NCBI GenBank assembly: GCA_002454505.1
Contig: DKJA01000018.1
Location: forward strand, 1 to 64,000
Length of the DNA stretch: 64,000 nucleotides
From: Oxalobacteraceae bacterium UBA6704
GTDB lineage: Bacteria > Pseudomonadota > Gammaproteobacteria > Burkholderiales > Burkholderiaceae_D
Direction: 5' to 3'
The notes beneath the pieces are model-generated. The model ran no database searches. It was not told the origin of the DNA and worked only from the letters and a program-made list of their open reading frames with translations. Shown here one piece after another: positions 15,446-23,246 of the stretch. A program made the position numbers and the translations under genes. Within the stretch, counting starts at the first letter, position 1. Each line of letters begins with the position of its first letter.

Positions 15446-18400
15446 CTAGGGTCGTTGTTGATCAAGTGCCGCCTGCAGATCCAGCAGGTCGTAGGGCTTG
15501 CGCAGGCAGGTGGCGGCAAACTCCAGCTGGTCCAGCGCTTCCTTGCCGTAGCCGGTGGAGAAGATGATGCGCATCGGCCGCACCGCGTCGCGGGCCAGCA
15601 TCCGGCGCGCCAGCTCGATGCCGGACATGCCGGGCAGGCTGACGTCGGTAAACAGCACGTCGAACTCCTGCGCATGCATCAGCTGCCAGGCCGCCTCGCC
15701 GTCCGACACGCCGGACACCGTGTGCCCCAGCATGCCCACCAGTTCGCACACCATCTGCTGCGAGTCGAGATTGTCTTCCACCACCAGCACGCGCAGCGAC
15801 GCATGCTGGGCGATCGCCGGTGCCGGTTCCAGCAGGTCGGCGCCGCGCCGGTGCTCGCGCGCCTGGATCTGCTGCTTGCGGTTGTTCAGCACGTGGCGCA
15901 GCTTGCGCGCCAGTTCCTCGCGCCGGTACGGTTTGCTGAGCAGCTCGAGGCCCGCGTCGAGCCGGCCGCCATGCACGATCGCATCCTGCGGATAGCCGGA
16001 CGTGAACAGCACCGCCAGGTCCGGCAGGATCTGCTGGGCGATGCGCGCCAGCTCGGGGCTGCGCAACGCGCCGGGCATCACCACGTCGGTAAACAACAGG
16101 TCGATGGCTTCGCCCGATTCGACGATGCGCAGCGCCTGCTCGCCGTTCTCCGCCGCCAGCACGCGGTAGCCCAGTGCGGCCAGCATGTCCAGCACCACGG
16201 CGCGCACGCCTTCGTCGTCCTCCACCACGAGGATGGTTTCGCTGCCGCCCGCCAGCGGGCCGCCGTCGGCCGCCAGGTCGGCGGCACCCGGCACTTCGGC
16301 CTCGGCCAGCATGGTGCGGGGCAGGTAGATCTTCACGCTGGTGCCCTGCCCCGGCTCGCTGTAGATCTTGATGTGGCCCCGGCTCTGCTTGACGAAGCCG
16401 TAGGCCATCGACAGCCCCAGGCCCGTGCCCTCGCCTTCGCGCTTGGTGGTGAAGAACGGTTCGAAGGCGCGCTGCAGCACTTCCGGGGTCATGCCGGCGC
16501 CGGTGTCGGTCACCGACAGCATCACATACTGGCCGGCCGGCACGTCGACCAGGTTGTTGACGTAGTACTCGTCCAGCATCGCGTTGCCCAGCTCGATGGT
16601 GAGCCGGCCGGCGCCCTGCATGGCATCGCGCGCGTTGATGGCGAGATTGAGGATCACGTTCTCGATCTGGCCCGGATCGACCAGCGTGTTCCACAGGCCG
16701 CTGCCGACGACGGTCACCAGGTCCACCGCCTCGCCCAGCGCGCGGCGCAGCAGTTCGTCCATGTTCGACACCAGGCGGCCCAGGTCGGCCACCACCGGCT
16801 GCAGCGGCTGTCGCCGCGCGAAGGCAAGCAGCTGCGACGACAGCTTGGCGCCCCGTTCCACGGCGGCGATCGCCATGTCGAGCCGGCGGCGTGCGGCGGC
16901 GTCGCCACCGAGGTGCTGGGCCAGCAGGTGCAGGTTGCCGGAGATGATCTGCAGCACGTTGTTGAAGTCGTGCGCCACGCCACCCGTCAGCTGGCCCACC
17001 GCTTCCATCTTCTGCGACTGGCGCAGCGCCTCTTCGGCCTTGTCCCGTTCGGCGATCTCGCGCGCCACGCGCTGCTCCAGCGTGTCGTTCAGGTCGCGCA
17101 GCGCGGCCTCGATGCGGCGCCGCTCGGTGATGTCCGTCTTCACGGCGATCAGCGCCACGGGCTGGCCGTGTTCGTCGTCCAGCCGGCTCATGCTGCTGGC
17201 GATCCACACCCACGCACCGTCCGGCCGGAAGTAGCGCTTCTCGAACGTGAACGGCACGCCGGTGGCCAGCAGCCGGCCCACCTGCACGCGGTTTTCCGCC
17301 AGGTCGTCGGGGTGGATCAGGTCTTCCATGTGCAGGCCCAGCATCTCCTCCTCGGTGCGGCCCAGCATCCGGCACAGCGCGCCGTTGACGCGCGAGTAGC
17401 GGCCGTCCATGCTCAGCTCCGACAGGCCCACCGAGGCCTGGCCGATGATGGCGGCAAGGCGGTCCTCGCTGGTGCGCAGCTCCTGCTCGATCTGCTTGCG
17501 CTGCGTGATGTCGAACGCCACGCCCACGTAGCGGCGCTGCGCCGGCGTGGGTCCGTCGATCGCCTCGCCCTGCCGCGCCAGCCAGCGCAGCTCGCCCGTG
17601 TCGGGACGGCGGATGCGGTACTCGGTGTAGGCCAGCGGATTCGTGTCGTTGGCCAGCCGCTGCGGGCCCACGCGGTCGCGGTCGCGTTCGTCCACCAGCG
17701 TCACCAGCAGGTCCTCGGTGACGTCCACGTCGTCGGCCAGGCCCCACACGCGCCGGTATTCGTTGGTGACGGCCATCTTGCCGGTGGCGGGGAACCATTC
17801 GAAGCTGCCGATGCCGCCGGCCTGCTGCGCCATGCGCAGCCGCTCCTCGGTGAGGATATGCTCGGTCACGTCGATGCCTTCGACGAACACGCCCGTCACC
17901 GTGCCGTCCGCATCGCGCAGCGGCTGGTAGACGAAATCGAGATAACGCACTTCCAGCGCGCCACCGTGCTCCGCCAGCATGTGCAGCTTCAGCTGGCGGC
18001 CCACATACGGCACGCCGGTGGCATAGACTTCATCGAGCAGCGCGACGAAGCCCTGCTCGCGGATTTCCGGCAGCGCGTCGCCGACGGACTTGCCGACGAT
18101 GTCGCGCCCGCCCACCAGCCGCAGGTAAGGCGGGTTGGCCAGTTCGAACACGTGCCGCGGGCCGCGCAGCACGGCCATGAAGCTGGGCGCCTGCTCGAAC
18201 AGTTCGCGCAGCAGTCCCGTCTCCTCGCGCAGGCGGCGCTCCTGGGCCACGCGCTGCGTCACGTCGACCACGGTGCACAGTACGCCGCCGACCTCGCCGC
18301 AGGAGTCGAACACGGGCGTGTAGAACAGGTCGAACCACACGTCCTCCGGCACGCCGCTGCGCAGCAGCGTCAGCTTGGTGGCCGGATGCTGGCGCGTCTC

Positions 18401-18739
18401 GCCCCGGAAGCCCGCCGCCAGGATCGCCCGGTTCCAGTCCCAGATCTCCGGCCACGTACCGGGCACCGTGCCGCCCAGCGCCGCCGGGTGGCGCGCACCG
18501 GCGATTTCCACGTAGCCCTGGTTGTAGACCATCACATGCTCGGGGCCCCACATGAGCACCATCGCGATCGGTGAATTGAGCACGATGTCGACCGTGGTGC
18601 GCAGCGCCGGCGTCCATTGCGCGGGCGCGCCCAGCGCGGTGCGCGACCAGTCGAACGCGCGCACCAGGTCGCCCATGGCGCCGCCGCCGCGGGGCAGGTA
18701 ATTCTCCCGCGTACCATGCTCTCCCGCCGCGCCGTTCAT
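15446..18739 (-). CDS. Multi-PAS hybrid sensor histidine kinase with two receiver domains
   Basis: The 1,097-residue cytoplasmic protein has no membrane helix. Four PAS-type domains (about residues 30-165, 180-305, 310-435 and 440-565, each ending in a VDVT/DITE/DITQ PAC signature) lead into a HisKA/HATPase core. The phospho-accepting His is about residue 590 (GGVAHDFNN), followed by NLAINARDAM, DTGAGM and GEGTGLGLSM. Two receiver domains follow with Asp at about 885 (LLFTDVVMPG) and 1032 (VLFTDVSLPG). HDFNN-type kinases of this layout usually phosphorylate their own receivers. Its ATG overlaps the stop of the upstream kinase gene (ATGA), so the two are expressed together. The signal sensed is unknown. 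Confidence 0.88.
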   Translation of the reverse strand: MNGAAGEHGTRENYLPRGGGAMGDLVRAFDWSRTALGAPAQWTPALRTTVDIVLNSPIAMVLMWGPEHVMVYNQGYVEIAGARHPAALGGTVPGTWPEIWDWNRAILAAGFRGETRQHPATKLTLLRSGVPEDVWFDLFYTPVFDSCGEVGGVLCTVVDVTQRVAQERRLREETGLLRELFEQAPSFMAVLRGPRHVFELANPPYLRLVGGRDIVGKSVGDALPEIREQGFVALLDEVYATGVPYVGRQLKLHMLAEHGGALEVRYLDFVYQPLRDADGTVTGVFVEGIDVTEHILTEERLRMAQQAGGIGSFEWFPATGKMAVTNEYRRVWGLADDVDVTEDLLVTLVDERDRDRVGPQRLANDTNPLAYTEYRIRRPDTGELRWLARQGEAIDGPTPAQRRYVGVAFDITQRKQIEQELRTSEDRLAAIIGQASVGLSELSMDGRYSRVNGALCRMLGRTEEEMLGLHMEDLIHPDDLAENRVQVGRLLATGVPFTFEKRYFRPDGAWVWIASSMSRLDDEHGQPVALIAVKTDITERRRIEAALRDLNDTLEQRVAREIAERDKAEEALRQSQKMEAVGQLTGGVAHDFNNVLQIISGNLHLLAQHLGGDAAARRRLDMAIAAVERGAKLSSQLLAFARRQPLQPVVADLGRLVSNMDELLRRALGEAVDLVTVVGSGLWNTLVDPGQIENVILNLAINARDAMQGAGRLTIELGNAMLDEYYVNNLVDVPAGQYVMLSVTDTGAGMTPEVLQRAFEPFFTTKREGEGTGLGLSMAYGFVKQSRGHIKIYSEPGQGTSVKIYLPRTMLAEAEVPGAADLAADGGPLAGGSETILVVEDDEGVRAVVLDMLAALGYRVLAAENGEQALRIVESGEAIDLLFTDVVMPGALRSPELARIAQQILPDLAVLFTSGYPQDAIVHGGRLDAGLELLSKPYRREELARKLRHVLNNRKQQIQAREHRRGADLLEPAPAIAQHASLRVLVVEDNLDSQQMVCELVGMLGHTVSGVSDGEAAWQLMHAQEFDVLFTDVSLPGMSGIELARRMLARDAVRPMRIIFSTGYGKEALDQLEFAATCLRKPYDLLDLQAALDQQRP

Positions 18740-19842
18740 GCAGCCTGCTCCCGGCGCGGCAGCGTCACGGTGAAGGTGGTGGTGCCCAGCCCCTCCTCGG
18801 AAGCGACGGCGATGTCGCCGCCATGGGCACGCACGAAGGTGCTGGCCGTGTACAGGCCGAGGCCCAGGCCCTGCCCGGACTTGCGCGACTCGCCGCGGTG
18901 CTGGAACGGTGCGAAGATGCCGGCCAGCTGGATGACGGGAATCACGCCCCGGTTGGTGACGGTGATGCGCAGGCTGTCCGGCGCGCTGCCGTCCAGCCGC
19001 ACCAGCACCGCGTGTTCCGGCTCGCCATGCTGCAGCGCATTGCCCACCAGGTTCGAGATCGCCTGGGCAAAGATGCCCGCATCGACCGCCGCCACCGTGT
19101 TGCCGCTGCCCTCCACCGTCACGCGCGACGGCCGGTCCGGCAGCACGAATTCGTCGGCGATCGTGCGGCACAGGTCCGCCACGTCCTGGCTGGTGCGCCG
19201 CAGCTGCATCTCGCCGGAGCGGATGCGCGCCAGGTCGAGCAGCTGGTCGACCATCTGCGCCATCCGCTTCGCGCTGCTCTGGATGCGCTGCGCCGTCACG
19301 GCCACCTTCGGGTGATCCGTCATCATCGGCAGCAGCATGGCGCCGTTCATCACCACCGACAGCGGCGTGCGCAGGTCGTGGCCCAGCACGGCCATGAACA
19401 TCTCGTTCAGGTGCAGCGACCGTTGCAGTTCTTCGAGCTGCTGCGACATCTGCTTTTTCTGCTGATAGAGTTCGACGAACACCTTGACCTTGCCCAGCAG
19501 CGCCTGGGCATCGATCGGCTTGTACAGGAAATCGACGGCGCCCGCCTCGTAGCCGCGGAAGCTGTAGCTGGTCTCGCGCGACGCGGCGGTGAGGAAGATC
19601 AGCGGGATCGAACGGGTACGCTCGCTGCCCCGTATCAGTTCGGCCAGCTCGAAGCCGTCCATGTTCGGCATCTGCACGTCGACCAGCGCCAGCGCCACCT
19701 CGTGCACCAGCAGCAGTCCCAGCGCTTCGGCGCCGGAGGCGGCCTTCAGCAATGCGATGCCGGGCCGGGCCAGCAGCGCCTCGATCGCGATCAGGTTTTG
19801 CGGGACGTCGTCGACGACGAGGATATTGATCGGTGCAGTCAC
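18736..19842 (-). CDS. Receiver domain-histidine kinase fusion
   Basis: The 368-residue protein begins with a receiver domain (NILVVDDVPQN, phospho-Asp 55 in ALVDVQMP, Lys108 in YKP) joined by a coiled coil (about 120-148) to a HisKA/HATPase core (phospho-His about 155 in LGHDLRTPL; later NLVGNALQHG and GQGLGLGLYTAS). This REC-HK layout is common for kinases driven by an upstream phosphodonor. The GTG at 19842 gives a start eight codons before VVDD; an ATG at 19938 would add 32 unlikely Pro/Arg-rich residues, so the shorter form is preferred. It overlaps the downstream hybrid kinase by four bases. No DNA-binding response regulator is encoded nearby. Confidence 0.85.
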   Translation of the reverse strand: MTAPINILVVDDVPQNLIAIEALLARPGIALLKAASGAEALGLLLVHEVALALVDVQMPNMDGFELAELIRGSERTRSIPLIFLTAASRETSYSFRGYEAGAVDFLYKPIDAQALLGKVKVFVELYQQKKQMSQQLEELQRSLHLNEMFMAVLGHDLRTPLSVVMNGAMLLPMMTDHPKVAVTAQRIQSSAKRMAQMVDQLLDLARIRSGEMQLRRTSQDVADLCRTIADEFVLPDRPSRVTVEGSGNTVAAVDAGIFAQAISNLVGNALQHGEPEHAVLVRLDGSAPDSLRITVTNRGVIPVIQLAGIFAPFQHRGESRKSGQGLGLGLYTASTFVRAHGGDIAVASEEGLGTTTFTVTLPRREQAA

Positions 19843-20036
19843 AACGTATGTCTTCGGTTCTCGGGGGTGGACGCAGAAAACCGGCGGCGCGAACGGACGG
19901 GCCGACGGTTCTGGCGGGAGGCGCCATCGTAACAGCATTTGCCAATTTGACAGCGCATGGTTGAACGCCGGGCGGCCGCCCTCGCGCCACCGCCAATCGC
20001 GGTAAAATCGCCGTCTTTGCCCCGACCGAATCCATC

Positions 20037-20543
20037 ATGACCTTCACCGTCGCCGACACGATCTACCGCACCGATACCCCAGAAGCCAAGGAAACCATGT
20101 ACGCCGACCTGCGCTCGCAGCTGTCCGGCCTGCTGCACGGCGAAACGGACTGGATCGCCAACACGGCCAATTTCAGCTCCTTCGTGTTCAACACGATGCC
20201 GGACCTGAACTGGGCCGGCTTCTACTTCCTGCCCACGCCGGACGAACTGGTACTGGGTCCGTTCCAGGGCAAGCCGGCCTGCATCCGCATCAAGCGCGGT
20301 CGCGGCGTGTGCGGCACCACGGTGGAAAAAGGCGAATCGATCGTGGTGCAGGACGTGCACGCGTTCCCCGGCCACATCGCCTGCGACGTGAATTCCCGTT
20401 CCGAGCTGGTGGTGCCCGTATTTGTAAAAGGCGCGATCGCCGGCGTGTTCGACCTGGACAGCCCGCTGCCGAACCGCTTCGACGACGTCGATGCGCGCGG
20501 CATCGAAGCGCTGGTGCGGCTGCTGGAACAGACGGTGGTTTGA
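20037..20543 (+). CDS. msrC: Free methionine-(R)-sulfoxide reductase (GAF fold)
   Basis: The 168-residue GAF-domain protein matches fRMsr, which reduces free Met-R-sulfoxide using thioredoxin. Its three conserved cysteines are C82 (PACIRI), C92 (GVCGTT) and C116 (HIACDVNSRSE), nearly the same spacing as in E. coli MsrC (84/94/118). The GPFQGKPAC and GHIACDVNSRSELVVP stretches are family hallmarks. It is monocistronic and divergent from the two-kinase operon, with about 190 bases between them, and convergent with the HDOD gene. Confidence 0.93.
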   Translation: MTFTVADTIYRTDTPEAKETMYADLRSQLSGLLHGETDWIANTANFSSFVFNTMPDLNWAGFYFLPTPDELVLGPFQGKPACIRIKRGRGVCGTTVEKGESIVVQDVHAFPGHIACDVNSRSELVVPVFVKGAIAGVFDLDSPLPNRFDDVDARGIEALVRLLEQTVV

Positions 20544-20574
20544 GGCGGCGGCGCGCCCGGCCCGGCCGGGCGGT

Positions 20575-21411
20575 TCAGACCAGCAGTGCGGCGCTCATCG
20601 ACTTGGCCTGCTCGGCCGCGTCGTCCAGCACCGCGGCCACTTCCGGATGCGCTTCCAGGTATTCCGCCAGCGCGGCGGTGCGCGACAGGCCCTGGTCGGC
20701 GGCATGGGGCAACGGCGACGGCACGGGGCACAGGTGGCGCGCCACCAGCAGCGTGTCGCGCAGGCCTTCCGGCGGAATGCCCACGCCGGCGCCGCGCAGC
20801 GACACGATGGCAAGCGCCACCGGCTCCGGCACCTGCAGCTTCTTCATGATTTCGCGGGCGATGATTTCCTGCGCCGCGCCCATCCACTCTTCCGGATCGT
20901 CCAGCAGGCCGGGGATCACGTCGGCGCGGCCCAGCAGGTAGAAGCCGCCCACCTCGTGCATGATGCCGGCGAACAGCGCGGTGTCGGCCTCGGTGTGCGT
21001 GATGCGGTCGGCGATCACATAGGACAAGGCGGCCACGTGGGCCGTGTACTTCCACAGCTGCTCGGCCTGCATGCGCAGCTGCGGGTCGCGGATCTTCGAG
21101 CCGAACTGGCGCACCACCATCGCGGCGGCCAGCGTGTACAGATTACGGTAACCGAGCCGCATCACGGCCGTCCGCACGCCCGTCGCCAGCGCGGCGCCGT
21201 TCGAGCGGAACACGGCCGAATTGGCCAGCGCCACGGCGCGCGCGGCCAGCACCGGCTCGGCCAGCAGCTTGCGGATCACGTCTTCGTCGTGGCAGTCCGG
21301 ATCGGCCAGCGTCAGCTGCAGCGTCAACGCAGCGTTGACGCTGGTGGGGAACACCAGTTCGCCGCGCTGCGCTTCCGACACGATCAGCGCGAAGTCTTTC
21401 AGTTTTTCCAT
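20575..21411 (-). CDS. HDOD domain signalling protein
   Basis: The 278-residue protein has the HDOD pattern over most of its length: DEDVIRKLLAEPVLAARAVA, LANSAVF, GVRTAVMRLGYRNLYTLA, and FAGIMHEVGGFYLL (a degenerate HD-like helix). HDOD proteins lack the HD phosphohydrolase metal site and serve as protein-protein interaction modules in signalling, competence or motility. There is no attached GGDEF, EAL or receiver domain. It is convergent with msrC and its 5' end faces the 424-base region before the lipid gene cluster. Confidence 0.87.
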   Translation of the reverse strand: MEKLKDFALIVSEAQRGELVFPTSVNAALTLQLTLADPDCHDEDVIRKLLAEPVLAARAVALANSAVFRSNGAALATGVRTAVMRLGYRNLYTLAAAMVVRQFGSKIRDPQLRMQAEQLWKYTAHVAALSYVIADRITHTEADTALFAGIMHEVGGFYLLGRADVIPGLLDDPEEWMGAAQEIIAREIMKKLQVPEPVALAIVSLRGAGVGIPPEGLRDTLLVARHLCPVPSPLPHAADQGLSRTAALAEYLEAHPEVAAVLDDAAEQAKSMSAALLV

Positions 21412-21835
21412 ATGTTAACTATACCCGTGATAGGCGGCGATACAACAGTCCGCGCGCGAAAAACTGCTGCCGGCAGCCGGCCCGCGCGCCCTGCGGCCAC
21501 CGGAGTACTGGCGCGAATCAGGCCGCTGGCATTATCCGCGGAACGGTGACAATTTTAATGAATTTGCAGCGCTTTAAATCTTGACGATGCCGCGGCGATG
21601 AACCTAATATGAATCAAGGCGTTTTATTTTTTACAAGAAAACGCCTTTTGCACCGCCTTAGTGCGATGCACCAAAATGTTATCACGGCCTGTCCAAAAAA
21701 GCACACTGATCCATCCAGCGAAATCGCCTAAGTCCGCCAGCAGCCACAGTCCTGAGTTGCTTGCAAAATGGAATGTTGCGCGTAATCACAGCTAGTTTGC
21801 ATCGCACAAATTAAATCGTGTGGGAGGCGGTGATA
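21412..21835. other. 424-base intergenic leader before the lipid/polyketide operon
   Basis: No convincing gene is visible. The region is clearly more AT-rich than its surroundings. It holds a perfect 10-base inverted repeat, AAGGCGTTTT (21616-21625) and AAAACGCCTT (21638-21647), with a 12-base T-rich loop, which could be a terminator, attenuator or regulator site. AT-rich words near 21760-21815 could hold a promoter but no clear -35/-10 pair stands out. TGGGAGGCGG (21821-21830) is the ribosome-binding site for the ATG at 21836. Confidence 0.6.
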
Positions 21836-22558
21836 ATGAATAAAACGGAATCCGCATTACTCAGGTTGCGCGACGCGCTGATATATATCGAGCTGGATGG
21901 CCAGCTGGAAGATACGCTGCGCCGCTTATCCGAAATTGCATGCGAGATACTCAGCGCGGATCGCTGTGTAATAACTTTATTTCGCGATGCCGCACCGCCG
22001 GCCGGCGCGCCGATTCCGCAGGCCGCCTTCGGTGCGCTGGTGCTGCGGCGGCGCGGCCGCCCCGTCCAGGCGAGCCGCGCGGCGCCGCAGCGGGATGTGA
22101 TGTTCGCCACGATCATGCTGCACCGGCAGCCGATCGGCGTGATCCACGCCCACCGCGGCGCCGGCAGCGCGGCGTTCGACGCCGACGACCTGCAGCTGTT
22201 CAGCATCGTCACGCCGGTGCTCGGCAAATCGATCCAGGTGCTGCAGCTGCAGGGCATCCTGAACTCGCGCTTCACGCAGATCGCGCTGTCCCGGTCCAGC
22301 GATCCCACCATCGGCCAGATCGTCCAGGGCGCGGCGCAGAACCCGAACGCCATCGCGCGCCTGCTGGCCAAGGCGTTCTACCGCGAGATGACCAGTGCCG
22401 GCTTCGACTTCAACCAGATCCTCCATGCCGCCTCCGAAGTGATCTCGGAGCTGACGGCCAGCCTGCGCAAGCATCGCAAGCACAGCCGGCATCCCGCCGC
22501 GCTGGCGGGCGACAGCGCGGCCACCGCCGCGGCCGACCGCACGGGAGAAACGGCATGA
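21836..22558 (+). CDS. GAF domain protein, first gene of the lipid/polyketide operon
   Basis: The 240-residue protein has an N-terminal GAF domain (about residues 5-150; SALLRLRDALIYIELDGQLE, EIACEILSADRCVITLFRD, GVIHAHRGAGSAAFDADDLQ). A C-terminal helical part (about 160-220) ends in a basic stretch (LRKHRKHSRH). No kinase, cyclase or helix-turn-helix domain is obvious, though AIARLLAKAFYREMTSAGFD could be part of a DNA-binding helix pair. ATG 21836 has GGGAGG nine bases upstream. Its stop overlaps the next ATG (ATGA), which ties it to the downstream operon. I infer a regulator or small-molecule sensor for the pathway; binding partner and output are unknown. Confidence 0.7.
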   Translation: MNKTESALLRLRDALIYIELDGQLEDTLRRLSEIACEILSADRCVITLFRDAAPPAGAPIPQAAFGALVLRRRGRPVQASRAAPQRDVMFATIMLHRQPIGVIHAHRGAGSAAFDADDLQLFSIVTPVLGKSIQVLQLQGILNSRFTQIALSRSSDPTIGQIVQGAAQNPNAIARLLAKAFYREMTSAGFDFNQILHAASEVISELTASLRKHRKHSRHPAALAGDSAATAAADRTGETA

Positions 22559-23205
22559 ACCTGCGCGACCGCGACGCCGCCCTGCTGGCCGGCACGATGC
22601 CGTTCGACGCCGTGCACCACCGCTTCGAGCGCCTGGCCCTCACCTACCCCGGCGCCACCGCCGTGCGCTGCGGCAGCAGCGTGCTGACCTACGGCGAGCT
22701 GGACTGCCAGGCCGATGCGCTGGCCTTCCACCTCCAGCGCCGCGGCCTGCTGCCCGGCCACTTCTGCGCGCTGCACCTGGCGCCGTCGTGCGCGCTGGTG
22801 CGGGCGATGCTGGCGGTGCTGAAGGCGGGCGGCGCCTTCGTGCTGCTCGATCCGGCGCTGCCGCCGGACCGCATCACCGCGCTGACCCGTTTCTTCGACC
22901 CGGCCGTGCTGCTGACGCAGCAGCGCTGCCCCGCCGCCACGGACCAGGGCACGCTGGTGCTGCGCTGCGCCGACGGCCACGCCGACCTGCCCTATGCATG
23001 GCCGGACGAGCATCCGGTGCAGCCGCGCGCCACCGCCTGCGCCGTGCCGTACCAGCAGGCGCCGCGCAACTTCGGCATCGCGATGCTGACCCACGAAGAC
23101 CTGCATGCCCTGTGCGAGGCGCCCGCCGCGCCGCCCGGCTCGCAGGCGATGGCCGTGCTGTGGGGACCGCTCACGCACGGCGCACCCGTCACGCTGGCAC
23201 CGTAA
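22555..23205 (+). CDS. Truncated adenylation (AMP-ligase) domain with degenerate P-loop
   Basis: The 216-residue protein matches the first third of an NRPS/acyl-ligase adenylation domain. FERLALTYPGATAVRCG, LTYGELD (core A1-like) and AMLAVLKAGGAFVLLDPALP (core A2) are clear. Where the A3 phosphate loop (tSGSTGxPKGv) should stand, it reads VPYQQAPRNFGIAMLTHEDL, so the ATP-binding loop is lost, and the protein stops shortly afterwards without A4-A10. It cannot adenylate in the normal way. There is no internal stop or frameshift, and it is embedded by an ATGA overlap upstream and a 41-base gap downstream. It is either a decaying relic or a retained substrate-binding or scaffold piece. Confidence 0.75.
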   Translation: MNLRDRDAALLAGTMPFDAVHHRFERLALTYPGATAVRCGSSVLTYGELDCQADALAFHLQRRGLLPGHFCALHLAPSCALVRAMLAVLKAGGAFVLLDPALPPDRITALTRFFDPAVLLTQQRCPAATDQGTLVLRCADGHADLPYAWPDEHPVQPRATACAVPYQQAPRNFGIAMLTHEDLHALCEAPAAPPGSQAMAVLWGPLTHGAPVTLAP

Positions 23206-23246
23206 GCAGGCAAACCAGAAGCATCCCAAGACACCAGGAGGCTGTC

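Noticed and set aside
14738..18574. A 1,278-codon plus-strand open frame opposite recQ, the MAPEG gene and the hybrid kinase
   Set aside because: The opposite strand has well-conserved kinase, receiver and helicase motifs; this frame has none.
19843..19938. N-terminal extension of the REC-HK protein from ATG 19938
   Set aside because: The extra 32 residues are Pro/Arg-rich and unlike a receiver-domain start, and no ribosome-binding site precedes the ATG. The GTG at 19842 gives a standard start.
22788..23246. Upstream extension of the polyketide synthase frame
   Set aside because: The frame is open but overlaps the adenylation-like gene in another phase. AGGAGG at 23236-23241 clearly sets ATG 23247.
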